This document shows, piece by piece, positions 10,696 through 20,607 of a stretch of 64,000 bases of DNA (position 1 is its first letter; each line of letters begins with the position of its first letter). The stretch is taken from positions 50,039,063-50,103,062 of the forward strand of contig CM055098.1 of the NCBI GenBank assembly GCA_029204225.1, written 5' to 3'. The translations under genes and the position numbers were made by a program. The notes under the pieces were generated by a model that worked only from the letters and a program-made list of their open reading frames with translations, searched no databases and was not told the DNA's origin. This stretch comes from Diphasiastrum complanatum (lineage: Eukaryota; Streptophyta; Lycopodiopsida; Lycopodiales; Lycopodiaceae).

Positions 10696-12230
10696 TCACT
10701 TACTTTTCTCATCATATGTGAGCCTTGAAGGCATTTTTCTTTCCCTTGATGTTCTCCTTGGCTTTTCAGTTGATGAAGGTCCTTTTTCATCACCATCTAA
10801 AGTAGGATCCATCACATCAACATCAAGAATGTTAGATCCATCCACACCATCATTACTTGAAGACACCTTTGGAATATTTCCCTCATCAAAAATGACATCT
10901 CTGCCAATAATCATCTTATTAGTAGTAGGTATGTAAACCTTGTAGGCTTTACTCACCTCACTATATCCAACAAATATACCTTCCCTTGAAGATGGATCCT
11001 CCTTTGTCCTATCATCAAGAGTTATATTGACATAGCAAGTACATCCAAAAAATTTAAGAAAGTTGACACTCGGCCTCATCTTGAATAGCATCTCAAAAGG
11101 TGTTCTTCCATCCAATATAGCACTCGGCCACCTATTGCATAGAAAGTTAGCACAAACAAAGCTTGATTCCAAAATGGTTTTGGAAGATTATCACCTAACC
11201 TCGTGGCTTTGGCACGTTTACATAAAGTCTTATTTTTCCTCTCGGCCACTCCATTTTGTTGTGGTGTCCTTGGAGTTGTGTATTCCCTCTAATCCCATGC
11301 TCATCACAAAAAGCCTTGAATTTGGTAGATATGTACTCTCCACCATTGTCACTCCTCAAGCACTTGATCTTTGAGGAAAATTGGTTCTCCTTGCATTCTT
11401 GAACTTAACAAAGACATCATACACTTCATCTTTGTTCTTTAGTAGATAGATCCAACAAAATCTACTAAAATCATCAATGAAAGTTACATACATCTTAGCT
11501 CCACTATTGCTAATTGTAGTAATTCCTTGAATATCTAAATGTACAACTTGAAAAGGCTTTGTAGATCTAGTATTAGGTAGTCTATGTGACTTTGATGAAG
11601 CACAAGACCCACAAACATGATTGATGCTAGTTAAGGATGTTGGAAGACCAATCACAACTTTCTTAGCCATTACCTCCAATGACTTGAAGTTGAGGTGCCC
11701 CATCCTTTTATGAAACCTCTTGAATAGGTATTTGCTCACTTGTCACACATCCAACTTGGTTAGCAATAACACAAGCATCTATGTTTGAACAACTTCCCTT
11801 GCCTTTTATCTTTACATCCTTCTTTTTGAGCATGCAAGTATCCCCATCAAACTCAACTTTGAAACCTTTACTTAGCAATTGACTCACACTAAGTAGATTC
11901 TTGGTAATGGAAGGTATGAACAGAACAACCTTCAAATTAACATTCCTATTTGTAGAGAGAGAAATAGGAATTGTGCCTTTGATTGCACACTCACCATCAT
12001 TGGCCATGTAGATCACCTTCTTGTCATCTTCATATGCCAACAAAGATGTGAAGTACTCCTTGTGAAAAGTCATGTGTGAGCTTGCACCACTATCAATCCA
12101 CCATGGATCTAGATCTCCATCATTAGCAAGCATACATGAAGACATCACAAAAGCATCATCATTTGAGTTTTGAATATCCAAACCATCTTCATCATGAGTA
12201 AGATTACCTTGCTTGTCTCCTTGATCTGTC
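10696..12230 (-). pseudogene. C3 copia protease and integrase
   Basis: On the minus strand: protease DPWWIDSGASSHMTFHKEYF (about 12090), then the IPSITKNLLSVSQLLSKG segment, the integrase zinc-binding region (RMGHLNFKSLEVMAKK, then CGSCASSKSHR), the core (VVHLDIQG, FIDDFSRFCWIYLL, RSDNGGEYIS) and the C-terminal motif FGCTCYVNITLDDRTKED with GIFVGYSEVSKAYKVYIP. Frames change at about 11730, 11370 and 11180, so the gene is broken. The linker ends with RRTSRERKMPSRLTYDEKSK and a stop at about 10696, where RT would normally begin. Instead the diverged frame at 10005-10695 follows. Confidence 0.87.
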
Positions 12231-12968
12231 TTCTTCTTGTAGCACTCACTTGCAAAGTGTCCTTTGATGCCACATCAGGAGCACTTTAGCTTTGAGCTAT
12301 CTTTCTTTTTGCCATTTGAAGAAGCCTCCCCATGATCTTGCCCTTTAGACCACTTGATTTTTTTTTTTGCCCTTGAATTTTCCCTTGATGAACATAGCCT
12401 CCTCTCCAAATTGACATGTTGATGTAGATCCACCTCTTGCTTGAAGCCTATATAATTCTTTGATCAAGATATCTTGAAGGTCAATCAAAATTGGCAAATT
12501 TCGTTGAATGGAAAGACTCTGCACAACGTTAGCATGAGCATTCAACAAACCATTAAGAATAACTTGAACAAGTTCTCCTTCCTTAACGCTCTCATCAATG
12601 CAAGATAACTCATCATTCAAAGCCTTCCCTCTCAAAACAAAAATATTTGGACTTTCTTCATTTGTTTGCAAGATTTGAAAGATTTGTCTTCTTAGAGTCA
12701 ACACTTTAGAAGTAGACTTGGATTCAATAAGCTCATTTAATGAATCCAGGCATCCTTTGATGAAGTACATCTTTATCATGTGTAGAGCTCTTTTAGCTCT
12801 CTTGTCATACCTCAATTGTTCTTGTTGTGTTGCTAGCCTCTCCTCCAAACCTACAACAATCTCCAAGACATCATTCATCTCAAGAAGTAATTCCATCCTC
12901 ACTTTCCACAATGAATAGTTGCTTGAGGTAGGCCTATCATTGCCTTCCAACATGTATCCAATGCACAT
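12231..12968 (-). pseudogene. C3 copia gag
   Basis: On the minus strand the protein begins MCIGYMLEGNDRPTSSNYS, then LWKVRMELLLEMNDVLEIV, the copia gag signature. The likely start is the ATG at 12966-12968. The capsid body reaches VQVILNGLLNAHANVVQSL and a lysine-rich segment. The zinc knuckle near 12240-12285 is degraded: CSxCGIKGHFASEC with a stop in place of the aromatic residue. A T-rich slip near 12360 shifts the frame. It is homologous to the gag genes at 53051-53540 and 35584, which have the same MLEGNDR start. Confidence 0.85.
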
Positions 12969-13512
12969 AGCACTCTTTTGAAATGCAACAAATGTTTTCA
13001 AAAAGAAATTACAAAGATATGGAACCTCTCAATTCTCTTCTAGCACGTACATCAAGCAAATCAACACATAGAATGTACAAATCTTGATCAACCCATGATC
13101 TGTCGTCAATCTAATGACTCTTGCCACTTTCTAAGATTGAATTGAAACTCTAATGAAGTTCAATAACCTCAGCAAATAGAGATCCAATCAAAATTAGGAT
13201 TTTGACAAAATCACAAAAAATTGAATATCTCAAATTTTACATGCAATTGCCAATAACTTGATATAGAATCTTGTAGCCTCAAGTGAGACCTTTCTAATGC
13301 ATCCAAAATTGGCTATTTCCAGCTAGTATGGTGTGAAATCAAAATTTCTCAAATTCATTGACTTAAATTGAGGTTTTACCTACAAAAGATCCAATCTACA
13401 TATGCAAGAAACTCAATTTTTTAGTTGAAGTCAATCTAGCATGCTCTAGCATTGAATTCTCCTCCAAATCCTTGATAGATGTGCTTGATCCTTTCATAAC
13501 CTGCAACACAAG
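12969..13512 (-). other. C3 untranslated leader
   Basis: Sequence between the C3 primer-binding site and gag. It matches the leaders at 34999-35583 and 53543-54150 in the opposite or same orientation (shared phrases about 25 to 60 bp long). No ORF of interest. Confidence 0.65.
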
Positions 13513-13523
13513 CTCTGATAATA
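13513..13523 (-). other. C3 primer-binding site, mutated
   Basis: The minus strand reads TATTATCAGAG next to the LTR end ...TTTTCACA. The plus copy at 34983 has TGGTATCAGAG in the same context, so two positions changed here. Confidence 0.65.
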
Positions 13524-13763
13524 TGTGAAAACTTTCAGATCATTTAAGATCCAATTCCATAACTTGATCTTTGGTTAGAAATAGATCAACTCTACCAATG
13601 TTGCCAATGTACAAAAATCAACGTCTACTCTATGAAAGAAATGCAAACTCAATAAGTTGTTGTCCATAAAAAAATAGTAAGCTACTGTATTTCACACGTG
13701 TGGGTCCAAAAATAGCATAAAATAAGCATTCGACACACAAGATTTCAAGATATCACAAATATA
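13524..13763 (-). repeat. C3 5' LTR, 3' part only
   Basis: Matches about 240 bp of the LTR end seen at 54163-54420 and 34740-34982, including CACACGTGTG at 13693-13702. Similarity stops near 13763, so the promoter half of this LTR is gone. Confidence 0.75.
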
Positions 13764-14382
13764 CTATTTTTGACAAGTTAGGCAAGTTGATGAGGTCGCA
13801 TATAGACCTATTGGTTGATTTAGGTGCATTGAATCTAGTCTATTGTTTGATGTGTTATCTTTTGTAGCCAAAGATCAAAGGGACTAAGTAGCTCTTTGTG
13901 ATCTGATTTTTTTCACAAGTCCATGTATTTTTTGATTTTTTGAATGTCCCAACTATTGGGAGGAAATATTTTGACTTCTCAAGAATCACATTTAATTGTG
14001 GTTAATGTGAAAAATCAAAGATAAAAATACTATTAGTTCATCAATGATCTTTAGTCGAGTTGGATCACACACCCAGAATCATCAACAACATAGAAATCAC
14101 TACTTTATGCATGCTAGAATTTAGAAATGCATCAAGATCTGATCATAAACACTTAGATCTGACTTAGTATTGTCCTTGTCTATTCTGAATAGACAAGGAC
14201 GGTACTAAGTCAGATAGTACAATAATCCACACATGCAAAAGCTAGATCAACAAGAAATTCAACATTCTATTCATAGAAACTCAAGATATCATGAGAAATC
14301 CACAAGAGATGGACATAGAATTAACAAAGATGAATTCCCCACATCAAAAGAGAATACAATGATCTATTCTCTACACAGGTAC
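13764..14382. other. Unassigned AT-rich stretch with a long hairpin
   Basis: No coding signal. It holds the near-perfect 59-nt palindrome at 14157-14215 and, at 13765-13815, a diverged inverted match to 19035-19085. It ends at the C4a insertion point. Confidence 0.5.
14157..14215 (+). repeat. Hairpin: two 29-nt arms, one-base centre
   Basis: The left arm 14157-14185 and right arm 14187-14215 are reverse complements at 27 of 29 positions. The two mismatches become G-U pairs in a plus-strand transcript, so the RNA could form a fully paired stem. It may be a fold-back element or a small-RNA precursor. Nothing else in the window matches it. Confidence 0.8.
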
Positions 14383-15089
14383 TGTGAAGAATTGCCAAAA
14401 ATTGGCAAATCTAGCTTGATCAAAAACTATGTAGTATAATGTAAATTTTGTACATGAGTGGATTCCACACATGTGAGGACAAGATGCCACGTGGCAATCC
14501 ACTCCTAATGTAGGTTAGGTCAATTCAATAGAGTTGGTCATGTCTATTTGGTGGTCATCCCTACTTTACAGGACCTACACCTAAGTTTAAGGTGAAAAGT
14601 TGACCAACTAGCTACCTACCAAGCATAAGTCTAGGATCTAGGCTAGGGTCAGGTTTCATTTTAGGGCAAGAAGGGTGAGTTAACTTCCTTATTACATGCT
14701 GGAAGTCCACCTAACTTCAAGAAGGAAGTCGAATTTGCTATGTATTCCAAGCTCCCATAGTGAGAAGATAGAAAATTTGTTGGAGCTCATTGGCAATCTC
14801 AAGCTAGTTCACTATGTACATTGAGTTTTTGTGATTCAAATAAAACCAAATCAATTTCTACTTGTTTATCAGGTTGAAGGCCGTACTACAGCATGTAGTA
14901 CACACGTGTGGGCTCAGATTTCAATGTTGATCAATGCTTTTGATTGTTAATGCTTGTTGTTTGTCAAATTGCCAATCTAGATCAACTTTTTTGTGTCTAG
15001 TTTTTTGATAGATTGTTAAGCAAGCATCCAATCACTCTTGTGGATATTTTGTAGATCCATTTATGGTCCTAAAATACAGTACTTTCACA
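14383..15089 (+). repeat. C4a 5' LTR
   Basis: 707 bp, starting TGTGAAGAATTGCC and ending TACTTTCACA, just before TGGTATCAGATCC. It carries the palindromes GCCACGTGGC (14486-14495) and CACACGTGTG (14901-14910). It differs from the 3' LTR at only scattered positions. Confidence 0.9.
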
Positions 15090-15107
15090 TGGTATCAGAT
15101 CCAAGTA
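15090..15107 (+). other. C4a primer-binding site
   Basis: TGGTATCAGATCCAAGTA follows the LTR directly, initiator-Met tRNA type with one change (GAGC to GATC). Confidence 0.8.
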
Positions 15108-15878
15108 CAAGAGCATAAGCCATTGAGCTAATGCAAATCCATTTTTAGCAAGTTTTGGTTCTAAAAACTAGTATTGAGAGGGGAAGCTAGAATCTTGATT
15201 TTGGTGAGGAGATTTGATCCCAAACTTGGTAGGGGTCCAAATCCGTACTATCCACATGTGTGGGCACCTCTAAACCTGCATTCAATGCATGATATTCATT
15301 TGATCCAAAGAAATTCAATTTGTGAGCTTTTGATGTAATTTTTGGTGGAAATCTTAGGATAAGCTACCAAGATTGAGTGCCATTGATTAGATTTGACATA
15401 GGGTCATGAGATCTAATTAATATAGGCTGAAATCAGGTCCTCTAAACTTGTTTTACAGGTCTTGAAAGTACATCAAAAAGTGTGAGGGAGATTTAGTCAT
15501 GTTATTGTCCAAAAATAGCCAATTGTAAGTAGATTTCACATCATCTTATCTTCATTCCAACTTTGTGAGGGAGAGCTAGAACTGAGATTATAAGTCCATT
15601 TGTTGGATTAGAAATCTAATTTGAGTGAAATACTACAAGAGAAGGACCTTAGTAAGTTTCTAGAGACAATCAAATCCATTTCTTGGCAAGATTTGTTTGA
15701 AAGTAGTTTTCACTTCATCTTATCTTCATTCCAACTTTGTGAGGGAGTGATAGAACTGTGATTATAAGTCCATTTGTTGGATTAGAAATCAAATTTGAGT
15801 GAAACACTGCAAGTGTGAGACCTTTGTGAGTTTCAAGTCAATCAAATATATTTCTTGTTTGTAGAAGTCACTAGTAAG

Positions 15879-16603
15879 ATGGGATCTGCTGGAGCATACC
15901 TTCTAGAAGCTAGTGAGAGATTGAATTTTAGAAATTATGCTATTTGGAAGGTTAGGATGGAGTCACTTTTGGTGCTCCAAGACCTTTATGAGTTTCTGAT
16001 TGAAGATGAAGATGAACCTCTAGGTGCACAAAAGTTAGCTGGATACAAGAAGAGATCTAGGCTTGCACTTCATTGTGTGAAGATGAATGTGAGCTATGAT
16101 TTGTTGAGAGAAGTATTAGCATGTACTAGTGCTAAAGAGGCTTGGGAGTCTTTAAAGTCAATCTATGAATCTAGCAGCACTTCAAGAGTACTCATGCTTA
16201 GAAATCAAATTTTGCAAAGCATGAGGAGAAGTGAGGAGAGTGCACATGATTATGTACTCAGAATCAAGTCTCTAAATAGGGAGTTGGCTTCCATTGGAGA
16301 GAAGATTCATGATGGAGACTTGTACAAATTGTCCTTAATGGTCTAGGAGATGACTTTGCAAATTTGGTCCAAAGTTTTTCCATTCAAGACACTTTGCCAA
16401 CTATAGAAAAACTTCACAGCATATTAGTGGCTGAAGAGTGTAGCATGCTCCATGCAAAATCTAGGATGAGTTCCTTGTCTTTGCAGGATGGTGATGAGAA
16501 ATTCAGGGCAAAAGGAAGACCAATGGAAAGAAGAAACATCCAAAAGAAGCCAAAGAAGATGATGATGAATCAAGCTCAAAGGACAAGTCAAAGCTAAAAT
16601 GCT
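15879..16603 (+). pseudogene. C4a gag, 5' half
   Basis: The ATG at 15879 opens MGSAGAYLLEASERL, then NYAIWKVRMESLLVLQD. This is the first ATG in the frame; an upstream TTG is not a plausible plant start. The capsid domain continues to KIHDGD at about 16318, where one base is missing relative to C4b (GAGAGCTT against GAGACTT), shifting the frame. The sequence then reads GDDFANLVQSFSIQDTLP and LHAKSRMSSLSLQDGDEK. A small deletion near 16502 returns the reading to the frame used by the next entry. Two frame changes make this copy defective. The 3' end overlaps the next frame. Confidence 0.85.
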
Positions 16604-18000
16604 TCTTTTGTGGAAAGAAAGGGCATTATGCATCTGAATGCTACAAGAGACTAAGAGCACAAGCGAAGGAGGACAAACAAGGAAACCTTGCAAAGGAGGA
16701 GGATGAGGATGAAGTGGATGTATTCTTGATGGCATCTACATCCTCACCAACAAGCAATAGCAATTCAAGAGACAATTGGTGGATCGACAGTGGGGCTAGC
16801 TCTCACATGTCTTGTGAAAAGAACTTTTTCTCAACCTTACACTCTTTCAATGATGCTAAAAAGTTTTTCTTTGCTGCAAATGATGAAGAGTGTAGGATAG
16901 ATGGTGTTGGCACCATCTCTATGTGTCTAGAATCCTCAAAATGCATGGATCTAGAAAATGTCCTTTATGTACCATCAATCACCAAGAATATGCTTAGTGT
17001 TGGTCTACTCTTAAAAAGTGGTTTGGATGTCCACTTTAAGCATGGTGTTTGCATTGCAAAGGGATTTAAGCATGGAAGATTGTTTAAGTTGGAAGCTAGT
17101 GTTGCTTTTGAGAGGGTGAGCTTGGCAAAGGAGGAGATCACTCAAGAGGAGTTCTTGGCAAAGTGTGATCTTGCTTGCATTGAGGAGGAGCATCAAAAGG
17201 AGGAAGATCTTGAGAATCAGCCTCAAAGCATGAGAATTCCAAGGGATTCTTCAATGACAATGGCCGAGTCATCAAATTGCATGCAAATTGTCCATTCAAG
17301 TGTGCATCTTGCAAGGATGGTGAGCATTGGAGAGTCTACTATCTTTGAATACTTTTTGGATAGTATTAGTAGACATGGAGTGACTTGTTGCTTATCTTTA
17401 AGATCTATGATGTTTAGTACTTTTAATGACAAGACAATGAAAATTGATGCTTTCAAATCTCCATTTGTTGTTGATAAAGCAATTTCAATGGATAACTATT
17501 TTTGTAATTGTTTGAATATTAGTTTCATAAAAGATGAAACATCATTTGTATTGGAAATCTTTGGGTCCACATGCTTTGAGCATGATCATTCCAATGTAAG
17601 GACCAAAAATTATCCTATTTCAATGATAGGAATAATGGTAGTGTTTTTCTCTTCAAGTAGAAATCGTAGAATCTACTTGTTTTCCATCAAAGAAGTTGTC
17701 AATGGTGGAAATGTGATCTTTCAAGAGTGGAAGATTTGTAAACTTGAAGGAGTAGCTTTGAATCAACACCTTACTCAATTCATTGAAGGTTTGGAGTCAA
17801 GTCAATTGGAGGAGCAAGCTCAAGACCCGAGGACTCCAAGAAGAACCTTGAGTATCAAGATGGAGCCATCTAGGCTCAATCATATGGATCAAGCAAGGCA
17901 AGTTGTCTTTGGCGACATTGTGTATGCACTTAATAGTTTTATTGATGTATCTTCAAGTGCACAAAATGCCTTGGAATCCATGTCTTGGCATGATGTATAG
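16504..18000 (+). CDS. C4a nucleocapsid, protease and collapsed pol open frame (~498 codons)
   Basis: One uninterrupted frame holds the zinc knuckle CFFCGKKGHYASEC, an acidic linker, the protease active site WWIDSGASSHMS, and VPSITKNMLSVGLLLKSGLD. After that comes a region that lines up with integrase but lacks its catalytic residues. IVHSSVHLA stands where IHSDV is expected, and YFLDSISRHG where FIDDFSR is expected. No NGGEY block is found. IFGSTCFEHDHSNVRTKNYP and VNGGNVIFQEW stand where the integrase C-terminal FGCTCFVH...VIFDEW block is expected. It ends with a linker containing PRRTLSIKMEPSRL. A protein is possible only if initiated within the frame or reached by frameshift. I see homology and openness; a function for the collapsed part is not shown. 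Confidence 0.6.
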   Translation, partial: QGKRKTNGKKKHPKEAKEDDDESSSKDKSKLKCFFCGKKGHYASECYKRLRAQAKEDKQGNLAKEEDEDEVDVFLMASTSSPTSNSNSRDNWWIDSGASSHMSCEKNFFSTLHSFNDAKKFFFAANDEECRIDGVGTISMCLESSKCMDLENVLYVPSITKNMLSVGLLLKSGLDVHFKHGVCIAKGFKHGRLFKLEASVAFERVSLAKEEITQEEFLAKCDLACIEEEHQKEEDLENQPQSMRIPRDSSMTMAESSNCMQIVHSSVHLARMVSIGESTIFEYFLDSISRHGVTCCLSLRSMMFSTFNDKTMKIDAFKSPFVVDKAISMDNYFCNCLNISFIKDETSFVLEIFGSTCFEHDHSNVRTKNYPISMIGIMVVFFSSSRNRRIYLFSIKEVVNGGNVIFQEWKICKLEGVALNQHLTQFIEGLESSQLEEQAQDPRTPRRTLSIKMEPSRLNHMDQARQVVFGDIVYALNSFIDVSSSAQNALESMSWHDV

Positions 18001-18196
18001 TTTTTGAAGTGTGCTACATGTATATAGACACATTTGTGGAACATCTTGTAAGGGATCCTTTAAGAGGTGGTGAAAGATCCTTCATGGAGATCATTCTCTA
18101 TTGGAATCTCAAAAGTTCCTTATTTGTAGTTGGATTTTTTAGACACTTCTAAAAGCTTTCATTCATCTATCAAGAGAGTCGTAAATAGATCAAGCT
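18001..18196 (+). pseudogene. C4a RT remnant
   Basis: After the stop at 18000, codons such as VRDPLRGGERSFMEIILY align with the RT segment GDERSFEDITLYRSLIGSL of other copies. They are followed by a few degraded residues and the tail up to the polypurine tract. About 60 residues stand in for an RT/RNase H of more than 500. Confidence 0.55.
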
Positions 18197-18208
18197 AAAT
18201 TTGAGGAG
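18197..18208 (+). other. C4a polypurine tract
   Basis: AAATTTGAGGAG immediately before the 3' LTR. Confidence 0.7.
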
Positions 18209-18909
18209 TGTGAAGAATTGTCAAAAATTGGCAAATCTAGCTTGATCAAAAACTATATAATATAATGTAAATTTTGTACATAAGTGGATTCCACACATGT
18301 GAGGCCAAGATGCCTCGTGGCAATCCACTCCTAATGTAGGTTAGGTCAATTCAATAGAGTTGGTCATCTCTATTTGGTGGTCATCCCTACTTTATAGGAC
18401 CTACACCTGAGTTTAAGGTGAAAATTTGACCAACTAGCTACCTACCAAGCATAAGTCTAGGATCTAGGCTAGGGTTTCATTTTAGGGCAAGAAGGGTGAG
18501 TTAACTTCCTTATTACATGCTGAAATTCCACCTAACTTCAAGAAGGAAGTCGAATTTGCTATGTATTCCAAGCTCTCATAGTAAGAAGATAGAAAATTTT
18601 TGGAGCTCATTGGCAATCTCAAGCTAGCTCACTATGTATATTGAGTTTTTGTGATCCAAATGAAACCAAATCAATTTCTACTTGTTTCTCAAGTTGAAGG
18701 CCATACTACAGCATGTAGTACACACGTGTGGGCTCGGATTTCAATGTTGATCAATGCTTTTGATTGTAAATGCTTGTTGTTTGTCAAATTGCCAATCTAG
18801 ATCAACTTTTTTGTGTCTAGTTTTTTGATAGATTGTTAAGCAAGCATCCAATCACTCTTGTGGACCTTTTGTAGATCCATTTATGGTCCTAAAGTACAGT
18901 ACTTTCACA
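18209..18909 (+). repeat. C4a 3' LTR
   Basis: 701 bp, starts TGTGAAGAATTG and ends TACTTTCACA. The GCCACGTGGC palindrome of the 5' copy reads GCCTCGTGGC here; CACACGTGTG is kept at 18721-18730. Confidence 0.9.
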
Positions 18910-20145
18910 AGTACATCTATTTATAACAGCCACAATGTCATTTAGCCACTTTCTCTTAAGTATGCCCTAAAATGGCAACTTCTAGGTACTTAACCAAAAA
19001 CCTAGAAATACGAGTCCACATGCAATGACCCAATATTAACAAATTAGAATGGGTCCAAACTCGACCTCATCGACTTATCTACTTGCCAAAATAGTAAAAC
19101 CACTATTTAGGCCTTTATTGACAATTATGAAACTATCTCTAAGTTGAGATTTCATTTTGGCCTCCAAAAATGCCAAATAAACCAACAAAACTAGTTGACA
19201 ATTCTCACAGTTAAGCACCAATGACGTTTGATGTGACACTCATAAGGTACATGGCATGCACATGCAAAGACATGCGGACAGACGCATAAAAAAGTTGGAA
19301 AATGATATGTTGATTTGTTAGAGCTATTTCTCTCTCTCCTGCATGGCATTTCTTATAGGGCCACCTTTTTCTCTAATGAGAAATTCATCGGGTTCTGACA
19401 ACAAAGCCATCCTACAATCTGTGCAAATTTGAACACAATCTTAGCTAGAATTGTATTCTAGGATGAGAACTTCAAAAGATTCTTGGATTGGCCCTAAATA
19501 GCACTTTTTAAGACTTAAATAAGCCTAAGAATGACCTGTTACAACTCCAACAATGCTTATCTAACTTCCTATTGTCTGTGTTTGGGTTTCTCATCAAGTG
19601 ATTGTGCTTGGTTGATTGTTGTTTTATTCAATCAACAATGTGCATCTAACTTGATTCAATTATTAGATACGTTTTTAAGTTTGCTTTATTGGACAAGTGC
19701 AAAGCCATGTGTCATTCATTCTCTAGTGAATAACGGCCCAAGTAACACCCGCTAGTCAATGCACATCATGGTGTAGGCATAAAACCCTAATGGGCACCAC
19801 TTAATGTGCAAGGCCCATGTGATGTTCTCTAGTGTGAATGATGACCCACTAATGACTAGTACTAGATGTCAACACACATGGCTGTTTAAGGATAAACCTT
19901 GATTGGAGAATGTGCATTATATGGTACATTCTCTCTCTCATCAATGTGTGACCCATTGCACGCCTAAATGCACAAGAAAGCCTATAGTCCACCAACCCAT
20001 TCCAAAGGAGTAGATTGCTTTGGGCATTAGTATGGATAAATAAGATGTGACATGTCTCGGCACTTCGTGTTTGCGCTACGCGTGAGGAGCCCAAGGGTGC
20101 ACGCTTCTCTCTCGCAGCCACTCTCCACAATCTCTCTCTCTCTTT

Positions 20146-20149
<4 letters not shown>
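18910..20149. other. Intergenic region upstream of the UGT gene
   Basis: No ORF with recognisable similarity and no LTR match. It is less repetitive-looking than the flanks. It could include distal promoter sequence for the UGT. At 19035-19085 it has a diverged inverted match to 13765-13815. Confidence 0.45.
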
Positions 20150-20198
<49 letters not shown>

Positions 20199-20203
20199 AT
20201 ATA
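20150..20203 (+). promoter_or_regulatory. CT/CA microsatellite and TATA-like element in the UGT upstream region
   Basis: A CT run (about 20150-20184) grades into CA repeats and then ATATATA at 20197-20203, about 410 bp before the UGT start codon. CT-rich stretches near plant transcription starts are common, so this may be the core promoter. That is inference from position only. Confidence 0.35.
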
Positions 20204-20607
20204 CCCGCATACCCATACTGATGGCAGCAATTCCAGACGTTCTAATTATTGCAACGATCATTACACTTGCTCTCCGCGAACCCTTCGTCTGCAAGTGGCA
20301 CTCCTGAGGGATTATTTCATGATGGAGCATCTACATAATGTGCCTGATGGACGTTGACCAACTAACTAGACGTTATTTTGTCACATGATTGAGCAACGGG
20401 AAGTTATACACTGTGTCTGATAATTGAATAGTGAGCAACTATATGTAAATCGTGTCAGTGATTTTACATAGCGACTTTAGTTCATAGTTTTTTTTCTTAT
20501 ATTTTCTCATTGTAATTTAGCTCGTATTGCAAAACAACTCAAATAACAATCTAGCAGACCCACCCCCCCCCCCCCCCCCCCACCCCGCGGGCAACATAAT
20601 TTGGAAG

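Larger units (their letters stand above)
14383..18909 (+). mobile_element. C4a, complete non-autonomous copia element (gag plus collapsed pol)
   Basis: A 4,527-bp element with LTRs at 14383-15089 and 18209-18909, primer-binding site at 15090, gag-protease and a reduced pol frame, and polypurine tract at 18197-18208. Flanks are GGTAC on the left and AGTAC on the right, a 5-bp target duplication with one change. It lacks an integrase core, a YVDD RT and RNase H, so it would need proteins from another copia element. It resembles the published idea of TR-GAG elements (terminal repeats plus gag without pol), except that a recognisable but shrunken pol frame remains. Confidence 0.82.

Noticed and set aside
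19849-20357. Several overlapping frames on both strands near 20.1 kb
   Set aside because: They run through the CT/CA microsatellite; composition is repeat-driven and there is no domain.
20527-20607. A longer UGT N-terminus with a poly-proline run
   Set aside because: This stretch has no ATG (it would need TTG) and the prolines come from a C homopolymer; the first ATG at 20608 gives a standard GT1 start.
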